A stretch of 64,000 bases of DNA, from NCBI GenBank assembly GCA_011947345.1, contig JAAVTG010000586.1, positions 434,001-498,000 on the forward strand. The letters run 5' to 3'. The notes below the pieces were generated by a model, which was not told where the DNA came from, made no database searches, and saw only the letters and a list, made by a program, of their open reading frames with translations. Of the stretch, positions 1 to 10,700 are shown piece after piece (positions within the stretch are counted from its first letter, which is position 1; the number at the start of each line of letters is the position of its first letter). A program made the position numbers and the translations under genes. This DNA comes from Phytophthora quininea (lineage: Eukaryota > Oomycota > Peronosporomycetes > Peronosporales > Peronosporaceae).

Positions 1-1152
1 GATGTGCATCACGTGCGAGTACTTTTCGATCTGCATGAGGCGCTCCACCCGCACCGAGCCGGGCACGGCCACGCGCCCGACGTCGTTGCGGCCCAGGTCC
101 ACCAGCATAATGTGCTCGGCACGCTCCTTCTCGTCCGCGAGCAGCTCGGCCTCCAGCGCGTCGTCTTCGGCGTCGGTGGCGCCGCGGTGGCGCGTGCCAG
201 CGATCGGGTGGGTCTCCACGACGCGCTCGTGGTTCACCTTGACCAGCATCTCTGGTGAGGCGCCGACGATCTGGAAGTCCTCGCCCAGGTCCAGGAAGAA
301 CATGTACGGCGACGGGTTGATGGAGCGCATCTGGCGGTACAGATCCAGCGGCGTCACGTCCTTCGGCAGCTCCACGGCCAGTCGCTGCGACGGCACAGCC
401 TGGAAGATGTCGCCGTCCACAATGTGCTCCTTGAGTTTGTTCACGAAGCCCATGTATCCGGCCTTGCCGACGTTGGACGCAGCCTCCAGGTCCAGCTTCA
501 CGGACGAGGACGGCGCGTTGGCATGAGCGACGCGGGACGTGCGTGCGAGCGGCCTCTCCAGCGCAGCGTTCACTGCCATGATCTTATCTGTGGCCTCCTT
601 GTAGGCAGCAGCCAGGTCACCCGTGTCGAGCCGCACGTGCGACACAATCTTGAGCGAGTGGAACACGTGGTCGAAGATCACGACCGTGTCGAAGAACATG
701 TAGATGCTCTCGGGCACCTGCAGCATGTCCTTCTGCTTCTCCACGTACGGGGCGATCTTGGGCTCAAAGTGGCGGATGGCGTCGAAGCCGCAGTAGCCCA
801 CGGCGCCGCCAGTCATGGGCACGGACAACTCGGGCAGCAAGACGGCGCGGTAGTTGTGCATCTCCTTCTCCAGGTTGACGAGCGGGTCGCCCTGGAAGCT
901 CTGTCCCGGGCCCGTGGCCACCACCTTGAGCGGGCCGGCCCCGATGAACGAGTAGCGCGCAATCTTCTCGCCCGGCGCCACCGACTCGAGCAGGAACGAG
1001 TGCGGCTGGCCCTCGCGCAGCTTGAGCAGCACGCTCACGGGCGTGTCCAGGTCGGCCACTGCATCCAGGTACACGGGCGCGAGGTTCTTGTCCTGGTTCT
1101 CGGGCAGCTGCTGCAGTTCGGCCACGCGCTCCAGTCGCGGGAGGAAGTCCAT
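1..1152 (-). CDS. trpE: Anthranilate synthase component I (TrpE), C-terminus cut by window edge
   Basis: Catalyses chorismate plus ammonia (from a TrpG-type glutamine amidotransferase) to anthranilate, the first committed step of tryptophan synthesis. The minus strand is open for 384 codons from the ATG at 1152-1150. An in-frame stop lies just upstream near 1221, so this is the first possible Met. The N-terminal domain carries SFLLESVAPGEKIARYSFIG; LLES is the classic tryptophan feedback-binding element. The chorismate-binding domain begins with GYMGFVNKLKEHIVDGDIFQ, then NPSPYMFF, then the ASPEM and ETHPIAGTRHRG stretches and HIMLVDLGRNDVG. The last roughly 120 residues lie beyond base 1. 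No intron or frameshift is seen, unlike most other genes here. No amidotransferase domain is fused at the N-terminus; whether one is fused at the C-terminus cannot be seen. Promoter DNA is shared with the divergent gene at 1288. Confidence 0.93.
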   Translation of the reverse strand, partial: MDFLPRLERVAELQQLPENQDKNLAPVYLDAVADLDTPVSVLLKLREGQPHSFLLESVAPGEKIARYSFIGAGPLKVVATGPGQSFQGDPLVNLEKEMHNYRAVLLPELSVPMTGGAVGYCGFDAIRHFEPKIAPYVEKQKDMLQVPESIYMFFDTVVIFDHVFHSLKIVSHVRLDTGDLAAAYKEATDKIMAVNAALERPLARTSRVAHANAPSSSVKLDLEAASNVGKAGYMGFVNKLKEHIVDGDIFQAVPSQRLAVELPKDVTPLDLYRQMRSINPSPYMFFLDLGEDFQIVGASPEMLVKVNHERVVETHPIAGTRHRGATDAEDDALEAELLADEKERAEHIMLVDLGRNDVGRVAVPGSVRVERLMQIEKYSHVMHI

Positions 1153-1225
1153 GGCCAACGTACGTGTCGATCGGCGTCTTGGGAGCGGAGCCCGCCACAA
1201 GAACTTGACGTACGGGTTATGTACA

Positions 1226-1249
1226 GATGGCTACAATATTGTAGCCATC
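1226..1249. repeat. 24-bp perfect palindrome in divergent intergenic region
   Basis: GATGGCTACAAT is followed directly by its exact reverse complement ATTGTAGCCATC. It lies 74 bp upstream of the TrpE start and 39 bp upstream of the ATG at 1288. It could be a dimeric regulator site serving both genes or a hairpin in either 5' leader. Its function is inferred only from position. Confidence 0.6.
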
Positions 1250-1287
1250 GCTGGTTGCAGTTCTTCGTCTGGGACCAAGGCTAACCG

Positions 1288-2482
1288 ATGGCAATGAAGA
1301 GCAAGCGTGCCCTTCGGTTCGTGGGGCAGAAAGTGTACAAGACAGAGCTGGACGGACGTGGAGAGCGCCAGGTTGAGGGCGTGGTGAAGACGTACTGCCC
1401 AGCGTCGGCCACATTTGTGGCCACGTTCTCGGACGGATCCTCGGATGGGATTCCTCTTGAAGACATTGAGGACTATGTGCCGATTGCACTGCAGATGAAA
1501 GAGAGCAAGAAGAAGTCACGCAACGGAGAACATGGCAAGACGCAGGAGGAGTGTGCGCCACCACAAAAGAAGTGCAAGACTGCAGTCGCCAATAAGGACG
1601 ATGATGATGACGACTTGCCGGCTCTGGCTGGCGTGGCGCGGCTGGGCTTTCAAATTGTGTGCGATTTCCTGTGGGCGCTAACTGCAACACGTGATGCGAG
1701 CAGCCAGCAGTCGAAGCTGTGCAGCATTTTATTCAGCAACGGCAGCAAGGTGAGACGCCTAATCTGTTGCGAGATCCTTGTCTGTATTTGCACTAACTCG
1801 TGCCCCAGCCTCGCATTGCGCTTGGCCAGTATTTCTCTACGGGGGCAACGACTTCATGGAGACACACTGTACCGAGTGGATCAGACGAGGAGAAAATGGC
1901 TTCGCTGGAGATGATGATGGTTGCTTGGATGTTGTGGCTCGAACGTTTGTGCTGAGGATGCTGACCAGCTTGGACAAACCCAAAATTCTAGCGCAGATCA
2001 GTCCAAGCTCGCAGCAAACTTGGAGGCAGCGCTGCAGCAGCACAGCGGCGGCGAAAACAGTTATCTGCAGGCGTTAGCACGCTGGGTTCTGAGTAACTTG
2101 CAGACAAGCCCGCGAGCGAAGGAGGCTGAACAAGTCACCGGGTCGAAGGAATTAATCCCAGCTCAGCTGCGTCGCCCTCCATCGGACTCCAAGTCAACAA
2201 GGCTGCAAAGCAGAGTGAACCTTTGCCAATGGAGAATGAAGCACCCAAGCCCATGGCAAAACATTCCCACCACAAACCTCCACTCGCCTGCGCACGCAAG
2301 CCATCGTGCAGCCAGCACCTGCACAAACTCCTGACAGGCAGACGCGTTCGATTTGGGGCTGTGTCGGTGCGGCATTTCAAAAGAGCGAGACACCGAAGGA
2401 GTTCCGGAAAAGGGCGCTGCAAGCTGGATCGGTGCCCAAGCAAAAGTCTCGTGTATGCAAGTCTGCGTTGAAGTCGTCGTGA
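1288..2482 (+). CDS. Tudor/SH3-barrel-like N-terminal protein of unknown function, frame-disrupted
   Basis: Start ATG at 1288 (MAMKSKRALRFVGQKVYK). Residues about 8-65 resemble small Tudor/agenet-type barrels common in oomycete proteins: a VGQKVYK opening, a VVKTYCPASATFVATFSDG core, and the acidic LEDIEDYVPI end. A Lys-rich and then Asp-rich linker follows. A 59-bp intron (1750-1808, GTGAGA..CCCCAG) precedes a helical stretch. Three frame changes are needed to read on: near 1950 (a TG dinucleotide missing), near 2155 (one A) and near 2260 (AAAA read as AAAAA). The repaired C-terminus holds TRSIWGCVGAAFQKSETPKE and ends in a basic tail at TGA 2480-2482. Total about 370 residues. I do not recognise the family. 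Chromatin reading is a guess from the barrel. Genuine decay is possible, but the shifts match the sequence-wide pattern. Confidence 0.5.
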
Positions 2483-2669
2483 AGGGAGGCAGCGACTTCA
2501 TCAGGATGAATGAGTTCGTGTCTGTGTTGTTTGCGTCGCTCATGTACAAGCAAGCTTACGAGAGTATTTAGTAGTTAATGCACCGTTGAAGTTCTTCATG
2601 GAGCAGTGCCATTAATTGCCATCAAAGTCGACCCTTTCATGCGGACGCGTCGGTTCACCCGAACGATCC

Positions 2670-2677
2670 TCATTTCG
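2670..2677 (+). promoter_or_regulatory. Possible oomycete initiator (TCATTTCG)
   Basis: TCATTTCG lies 24 bp before the PIH1 ATG and fits the TCATTY core of the oomycete initiator element. The motif is short and could be chance. The rest of the 2483-2700 spacer shows nothing else I can name. Confidence 0.25.
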
Positions 2678-2700
2678 CCGACTCGACACCTTTGCAGAAG

Positions 2701-4190
2701 ATGAACTACGGCATCATCAACAACCGACGCCCTGATCCACGCAAGCGTGGCGGTGCTGCATCCGTGCAAGCAGTGCTGGCAGATCCTCGCATGCGCGAGA
2801 TCGCCAAACAAATGGGACTGCAGCCGAAAGACTTTGGCGAGGAGGCGCAGGCACTCTGGCAGACGCTCAACGAAATGTCGTCGTCTGATCCCAAGCGCTA
2901 TGAGTCCTTTATCAACGAACAACTGCAAGACGGGCCGCCAATTCCTCCGTCCAGCGAGCAAGCATCAAACCAGTCGGCCCATGATCCTCCTCAGTTCTTC
3001 ACACCGGATCCAGGCTTCGTGGTCAAGTGCAACATGTATCACTCGATCAAGTGCCAGCAGAAAGAGACCAAGCTCTTCTTGAACATCTGCGCTCATGGAC
3101 TGGTTGACGCGCCGAAGAATCCCAATTCCGATGCTCCCGTTCCTCACGACACTCGCGCAGTGCCCAACACCAACAGTCTTCAAGTCCCGCTGGTTGTCGG
3201 CAAATTGCGTGAGATCACTGACTTTAGCGGCGCACTTTGCTGTGCTGCCGATGTGGTGGTGAATCCGTGGGTCCTTCGTCGCTGCGAATGGGACGCCAAT
3301 TTCAAGCGCGAGGTCATGAAGCTTGCTGTGCAGTGGGTGCAACAAGATGCAAATGTTCGACTCGTGACACCATCAGGAAAGTTCATCAAGGCGAGATACA
3401 AGGGCGGCGTCACGGTGGGGAGCGAGATCATCACGTCTAAATTCCGCATCGATGATGCGGATCCTTCCAAGCAGCGAATGGAGTCGCCTGCCGATCTCTT
3501 GAAGCAGATCAGTCTGGATGAAGCGAAAGAAAACGATACGACAAGCGAGATCATGATCACACCGTCGAAAATGGTGGAGAAGAACACGACGGAAGCTCCA
3601 GACGTCTTGGTACATGCTCCGTCGTCGGTTGTTCATCCCCCACCAGCACCTGTGAAAGCACAAGAAAGCAAACCAGCGAAGAAAGTGCTGATCGAGGAAC
3701 TGCCATCACCCCAGAGCAAGCAGACCACACCTCGTGTTTCAAAACACAAGACAGAAGCAAAGAAATCGGCTCCCAAAGCTACACCACAGCAAAAGAAAAA
3801 AGCAGTGGTGGTGTTGTCAAGCGAGGCTTCTTGAATTCGGCGAAGACGGAATTGTATCCGAAGGGGTCAAGTGAAGGCCGGCCTTCGTCGGCATACGTGA
3901 ACCTTCTCAGTCGCAGCAAAATTGTGGATGTTGGAGAAGTTGAACGACAGAGGCAAGCTCAGCAGGACAAGCAAAAAGAGGCGATGTCCTGCTTCCAGGA
4001 GGCGCAGAGTGTGGAGGTCAACCAGGCAACGGGAGAAATCGATCACGGAGACCATCTATTTGACGAGCTTTGCCAGCAAGCTGAACCCAATCTTCAGGCT
4101 ACTCCATCCGCCACGAACCCCGATGCGGTTGGTGGTGATCAGCTCTTCGGTGCTGGTTTTGAAGAACTCGCAAAACTACTGACACCGTAG
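2701..4190 (+). CDS. PIH1-domain protein (R2TP / dynein-assembly cofactor family)
   Basis: PIH1 proteins work with HSP90, RUVBL1/2 and TPR partners to assemble large complexes; some members (Kintoun/DNAAF2, PIH1D3) pre-assemble axonemal dyneins in the cytoplasm. The first ATG, at 2701, starts MNYGIINNRRPDPRKRGG. After a helical lead-in, the PIH1 domain spans about residues 95-240: FFTPDPGFVVKC, ETKLFLNICAH, VPLVVGKLREITDFSG, VVNPWVLRRCEWDANFKREV and ARYKGG. A Pro/Lys-rich linker follows. A frame change near 3818 (one T missing) then restores a C-terminus with FLNSAKTELYPKGSSEG and VDVGEVERQRQ, ending at TAG 4188-4190, about 496 residues. Whether it is PIH1D1-like or a dynein-specific paralogue cannot be settled here; I see no obvious CS domain. 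The dynein heavy chain downstream makes an axonemal role attractive but unproven. Confidence 0.75.
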
Positions 4191-4267
4191 GAAACTCTCC
4201 ATACGACGAGCTACCACTGCAAACGTCAATTCATACGCTTCCATCATGCTTCATTCAATTCATTTTA

Positions 4268-6190
4268 TCAGGCACGCGCCTCCGGGTTCACAACATCGTG
4301 GATCCGCTGGTACGACATCAGCAGGAACGCGTTGAGCCGACGCATGCTGGACGAGGTAGACGGAAACTCCTCCAGCCTCTTCAACAACACCACAGTATTG
4401 TGCTTGACGCTGATAGACGGGTGAAAAATGCCTTGAGCAATGGTCTGCAGCCCGCCGCGCAGTACCGGTAGAAAGCTGAGAAATTCCTGGAGCTCCAATT
4501 CTGTATGCAGTAGCGTCGCGAAGTCCGCGTAGATTTTCTCCACGAGCGAGTCGTCCAGCACCACCATATCGCCTTGGAGACATCGAATGTGGCGCTTCAG
4601 ATCCACTCCCGTTTTCTCTACGTAAACACAAGAACACAGCAAAGAAGCGATCGGCCGATCACGTTAAGGAGTAACTAGATATGTCGCTAGAACATTTGCC
4701 TGCTATATAAGCAAGCAGACAAGAGATTTCGGTGGTGAGGATATATCAAAGGCAGGCGAGTGGAAGCGCTGTCGATTCGGCGAGTCCATGAAGCGCTTGT
4801 AGCTTTCCGTTCGCGCCCACTTGGTGATACGCTTGTTGTTGACCGCAGATTTTTTGCTAGCGCATCTGGGCTCAGGTAGTTGGCCTCACCGAGCGCAATG
4901 TCCACGACGTTTTTCCGCGTGTACTCCTCGAACATACAACGCACCCATTCCTCATCGTAGCCTGCCGCTACACCGTCCAGGACCTGCACAAATAAGCGGT
5001 AGTTAACAGGAATCGACACTTATCGACTCACCATCGCCTACCTCCAGCACGAAATTGCGGTCCGTCGTGTCGTAGTCCTCCTTTTCCACAGGTGATGACA
5101 CGAACACTTCCCCAGTCGAGATATCGCACAGGACATCCCACCATTCACGCTTGGTCTTAAACATTGGGTTCGTCACGCCCGCAATAAAACCTGGTGTGGT
5201 CAAGAAGCCGAGATCCGTGAGATTCGCGTACCTGTTCAAGCAAACGTGAGTCGAGTTCGTCGGCCAAGCAACAAATAGTGCCTTACGGGAACTGGCGGTG
5301 GATCAATCCGAACAACGGTGGACACACCAGCGAGCTCGTGGCCAGCACAAAGTTGCACACTTCGCCTGCCGGGCGGTTGTAGCCCAGCATAATCACCCGT
5401 GCGCCGGTGAGCACTGCGTTGAACAGCACCATGACTTGGTCTCCAAACGTTTGCAACAGTTGCGTCAAAGTGCCGTCGTCATGCTGGTCGTCTGTACTGC
5501 AGATCTTAAACTGCAGCGGGATGGGGAAGTCCTCCCAGAGCGCTTGGGTGCGGAAGAACAGTGCCTTCTCCAGCGTCTGGGCGTCTTCCTGGTTGGCTGC
5601 GGCACGTCCCGTACTGCTGATGGTGCGCTTCATGAGCCGCTTCTCCATGTTGCTTAGTCCCCGGACGCCTGAGATGTCCACCGCGTTCACCACGGCATGG
5701 AGCTCCTCCAGCACCTGGTTGCTCTGCTCCTCGCTCTGAGAGCCCACGATCTTCAACACCGCCAGGTTTAGAACGTCCTTGAGTGCGAAGCAGCTTTTGT
5801 GCGTGGAGCACAGCGCCACCGCCGTCACTTTGGCGCCGCGACGGGCCGCCGCGTCGTGCGTTGTGCGCACCACGCTGAGGCAGTACATGAAGCTCTGGAG
5901 GGGTCCTGCTGGGCCTGGTCGCTGTCCAGCTTGTCCTGTGTCTCGGCTGACGTCGCCTCTCCGCTCTCCAGCGGCTTGTGCGCGTTCTGTCGGTTCAGGA
6001 AGAAGATGGTGAAGTCCTCCTCGCGGTTGTGCACGCCCTCGGGCAGCATGATGTCGGCGAAGAACTCGGGCGAGTACTGCGCGAAGGCACTCGGATAGCT
6101 GGCACGCAGCGTGCTGCCCTTGGTCAAGTCGAACTCGGCGTAGAGCACCACCTCGGCCAGCGGCCGGGGAGCAGGCAAGGCGTCGGTCAT
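4268..6190 (-). CDS. Afi1/SPA (stabilisation of polarity axis) DENN-related protein
   Basis: Afi1/Anr2-type proteins are DENN relatives that link Arf/Rab GTPases to vesicle targeting and polarity. Start ATG at 6190 (MTDALPAPRPLAEVVLYAEF). The Afi1 N-domain shows DLTKGSTLRASYP, ADIMLPEGVHNREEDFTIFF and FLNRQN. The SPA part shows PLFGLIHRQFP, AGVTNPMFKTKREWWDVLCD and ISTGEVFVSS. The C-terminal part shows RITKWARTESYKRFMDSPN and a helical tail ending NPEARA. Introns: 5232-5286 (55 bp) and 4984-5041 (58 bp, GTAGGC..GTGCAG, which keeps phase). A third lies within about 4632-4735 and its donor is unclear. Two frame changes: 5900-5903 (GGGG on the + strand for five) and 4850-4855 (T6 for T7). About 600 residues, convergent with the PIH1 gene 78 bp away. 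Confidence 0.75.
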
Positions 6191-7782
6191 GGGATACAGT
6201 ATCTTGAAGAGAGCAAATTTTGTGTTTTGGCCGAAATATGACATTATTGTATTATTCTGCTTGAATTGGAACTTGGCGGGAAGCACGTCGCTGCTGGTGG
6301 AGAAACCGCAGCAGAAGAAGCATGGTGTGAAGCGCATCGCACTTCTCCGCGTAGCCTTCGGTCTTCTCCGTAGCGTGTTTCAAGATTGGTGTCGTTGCGG
6401 AGCGCGTCCTTGCGGTGGTGGCGCTTGGGCATAACTACGTCGCTCGGTGGTTGAAATGGTGAGGGAATCGTCTCGGACGAGCTGGGACGGTAGAGCTGAC
6501 TGTAATGCCGTTCATTCGGGTATATGTGCTGGCTGGCGTGACCTATAGAGAACTGTCGGTGCTGGATGCGGCAGTGAATGGGAAGAAAAGTGTTGGGACA
6601 GTCTGAAGCAGTCCCTGCGCTGGTGCTGCTGCGGTTCTCGTTGAAGCTGCCAGATGCACCAGCGCAACGCATCACATGCCACGACCAAGGGATCGCTTTC
6701 GATATGCTGTATCGACTTTATGGCTGCGGTGAATGTGTTGCTGGGGACTAAGCCAAAGCGATTATTTACGCCAAGGTGCCTGCGGCAAGTGAACTGCGCC
6801 ACCTCGGTGCTTTATTTCGTCCCGTGATGCTGTGCACTACGCTCTACACGTTACGAGCGATGAGTTCATTTTTAATGGAACCTGCCATCACTTCAACACC
6901 TGCTGAAGACAGCAGCAGAGGTGTAGGAGACATCCAAGCCAATGTTTCGTTTCGACTTACGATCTTCGGGGCTGGTGTTGAAGAGGCTGAAACTGAGGCA
7001 GGATTTATCGCTGTCGCTGCTAATTGCGCGCTACTTCATTGTGGAAATTAGAAGACGTCCAGCGATTTTGTGCTTCGGCTGCTGCATGGTGGCATTAGGT
7101 TGCTCCTTTTGCTCGCCATGCATCTAGGAGAGAGCGGAGAGTTCCCTGTGCTGGACTGGAATGATGAAGACTTTTTTGCACTATTGTGCGAGAATGGCAT
7201 CGAGTTGGACGAAGCGTTCTCAGTCTTGTGCTCGTTTGGAGACGACGACGATAATGTGAGTGCGTCCTCGCGAGTACTGTTCAGGCACCAGTATACTGTT
7301 CTCCTTGCCGGGACTGGTTACACTAGTTGGATTGAATGGAAATAGTTCTCGGTGGGCCTTGTGCTGCATGATAGCACCTCAGAAGCTGAGCAATTCAGTG
7401 CTCATGGGCTACACTGGAAACAACGCGATCCGACAGAGGCTTGTGGAATGCTTAAGAGGCACCGCGTGGTGTGACCAAGGTTTTAAGTGCCATTTTCGTG
7501 CCACGCCACGCGACAACGGTGAGATCACCAACACATTTCCTGTCGTCGCTAGACAAAACCTCCCTCTAAACGGAGCGCGTACTTCCTGGTGTGATTTTGA
7601 ATTGAGCAATACAGTGATGGCAGGAATCCCAGAGCTTCCCCATGTGAACACAGCAATTATTAGTAGCCTGCAAGGGGACTTTGAGAATGGCTCACCAAAA
7701 TGGGGCGACTCTTTGAGCAACTTCACTTTGCTCGGCGTCCCCCAGATTTTCTGGCAGAAAATCCTTCAAGATTTAGACCTCG
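6191..7782. other. 1.6 kb intergenic region with no supportable gene
   Basis: Only short or unrelated open frames occur. A plus-strand stretch near 7120-7260 (LGESGEFPVLDWNDEDFF) and the frame 7260-7790 look mildly coding, but they match nothing I know and lack a coherent start. The interval separates the Afi1-like 5' end (which reads leftward) from the start of the giant gene, so it must hold both promoters. A decayed gene is possible. Confidence 0.3.
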
Positions 7783-10700
7783 ATGGCGTCCGCGCGTCCC
7801 GGCAGCAGCCAGCTCCTCGCCCTCGGCGTGGGCGACCACGTGACAGTGAAGCCCAAGCCTGGAGAAGACGCTCCCAAGAGACTCGGTCGCGTGCAGCGTC
7901 TGCGCTCCAGCGGCCACGTCGACGTTTTCTATGCGGACGGACAGGTGGAGCAGCGCGTGGGGCGCGACCGCCTCGTGGCGCCGCAGTCTCCCAGCAGCAA
8001 GACGCCTAGAAGCAGCAAGAACACTCCGACAGCAGCAGCGACCAGCAAAAGACCAAAAAGACAGCAGCAAACGACGCAGAAAGACCAAGAAGCAGTCGAC
8101 GAGCCGACAGAGACACCGAGCAGAAGCCTGCCGCAACAAGCAGAACCAAGTCCCCAGGAACAAGCCACAAGACCCGGCAGACGGATGCGTCGTCGTCGCA
8201 CACTGCGCGAGCTCCGCAAAAGCAATCCGTGACCTCGTCACGTCGACAACGAGACCTGAGCGACTCAGTCGCTCGAACGCAGCAGCAGGTGGCCGAGATT
8301 TTGCAAGCGATCGCAGCGACAGACGCCGATGCCATCTCTGTGGTAGGTCGAACGGGTTATTAGGTGGGGTTCTGGATCGTTTTCTGATGATTCTTATTAC
8401 CTGTTTGTGGTGTGCGAGCAGAAAAACTCGCTGTCATTGCTGCTTCGCGTGATTCGATCGGCGCCCCAGGTGACCGCAGAGTGCGTTCATGAACAACAGG
8501 GCGAGCTGCTGCTGCTGGACACGATCCAAACGCACTCGACGCACGCGGTTTTGCTCTGCTACGGCTGCGTGCTAATGCGCAAATTATGCCATCTGAGCGC
8601 TGATTCTTTAGAGCTTTTTACGCAGTACGGCATCGTCCCAACTGTTGCCCAAGCGCTTGTGAGCTTCCCGGACGACTCGATTCTGCAGGCATCAGCATGC
8701 GGTTGTCTTGCCGTCCTAACCCAGACAAGCGACATCAGCAAAACCGAGATGCTTGCGATGCGGAACCCGAGTATCCTTGAACTCGTGCTCGCATCCCTCG
8801 ACAGCCATCGCGAGTACTCAAATCTTACACGTCAAGTCCAGATTTATGCATGTGAAGGTGCGTTCTGCTTATTGATCTCGCCCTGGTTGTACTTAATGTA
8901 ACTTCTTGTTGCTTTGAACAGTGTTAACCGAACTGTGTGACTATGGTGGTGCATCCACTGTTGCCGCTTTGATATCCTCCGACTCCGCCCGCAAGGCTGA
9001 AACCCCGATAGAACTTATCGTCTCACTTATTCGTCAAAGCGTCGCGCGAGAAGACAAGAAAGTGACGTGCTCGTTTTGCACGCTCCTGCTGTGGTAAGCG
9101 ATTTAATTTGCCATCGATGTGAGGTACCATTTTTCTAACGAAAGCGCTTTTCTCAGTATGGCATCGATTAGCACAGCTGCAGCTGAGCTGTTGCGCGATC
9201 TTGGGGCCATCTCCGACATTTCAGTGGTCATGGCAAAGTATCCTGTCGACGAAGGTGATTCCTTTGTTTATCTGTCCTACAGGGAATTTGTAGAAATAAA
9301 CTGATGTCTTTCTTAACTTATGATGCAGGTATTATTCGATTTTCGGCTGCTGCGCTGCGAGAGATCGCCGAGACAAGTCTCAGCCATTCTCCTTCAAAGC
9401 GCGTCCATGAAACAGCAAGAGGTATTTTGGACGAACACATGCAAGAAGTGTCAGTGCCGTCATCCCGACTCCGCTCGCCTTTGAGCGGGTCTTTATCCAC
9501 TCGTAATCGGGATAGCTCGCCACGTGGAACGGGTCGAAGAGTCGATGCAGAGCAGAAGTCAGCAAGTCGACGACGGCCAAAGTCTCCTAATAGTCGTCCC
9601 AACACTTCGTTAGGGATCCCAACCCCAACGAGTGTGCATTCGTTCGGGCAAATGGCACATGTGCTTGGTGCGGCGCCAGCAGCATCTACCTATGCATCGC
9701 CTGTGAAACTAGCCGAAGATACCCGAAAATCGTCAGCAAAACCTTCAAGACTCCCGCCTCCACGAAGCCGAGATGAACATGCCCAGAGAGCAAGCGAGTT
9801 AAAGCGACGAAGCAACGGGAGTGGAAAACGTGATCGTCTGCTAATGAAGACATACGGAAATCCAACAGCAACTGGTTCTAAGGCCCAGCGAGCTGGCACT
9901 GCATCCAGTGCCATGACTGACAGAAGACTCACATCGGATAGTTCTGCGTCCCGGTTCAGTCCTCTCAAGAACAATTATCTGGGCACCGACGGTGTTACGT
10001 TTGTCATCCCGCCACCTCTTTCAAGCAGCCACTCTCTAGAGCAACCAATAGTATCACAAAGTATCAAGACTCCGACGCGTCCCCATTCTGCGCGTTTAAC
10101 ACCTCTCGTCAACGAACGGATAAAAATTTCAAATGCGAAACCAGAATTGGACTGGCAGAGTGGAAATGATTTGTGGCCGATGGATTCCAGTGGGAATTTA
10201 CGTCCTCAAACTGCTGTGGTAGTGACCAAGGTGTCCGATCACCCAAGCCGGCGTCGTTCGAATGAACTGGATAGGAGAAGGAAACGCGGGGATTCCAGAG
10301 AAAGGAAGCGAGATCGTGAGTCACCAGGAGTGTCATCGGCAGCACGAGGGGCGGATTATTTGGATTCTAAGGGAGGTTGCTTAACAAAAGCGATGACATG
10401 TATGATGAACCGATGGAAGAATCCCAGGACCGGTGGCATGAAGAGGAACGGAGTGGAAACTCTGACGTGACGGATATGGATCAATCAATGGCTGAATTGC
10501 GAGAGTTTGCACAACAATTACTGAGAGAAGAGGCTCGTATTTCATCCTTGCTCGCGCAGACTGCTTCCAAATCGCCCAGTCTGAACCGTATGAGTTTTTC
10601 GGATAAACTCCACAAAATGATAGAAATTGCAGAGTCATCGATGTATAAACGAAGCTCTCGTGGGTCAGCTCGATCACCCCAAGAGCAAGCTCAATTTTCT

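Noticed and set aside
2..1284. Plus-strand ORFs over the first 1.3 kb
   Set aside because: The minus strand encodes clear TrpE motifs; the plus frames are shadows.
7260..8009. A 249-codon plus-strand ORF
   Set aside because: Its 3' part overlaps the start of the giant gene in another frame, and the 5' part matches nothing known; kept only as a note in the intergenic entry.
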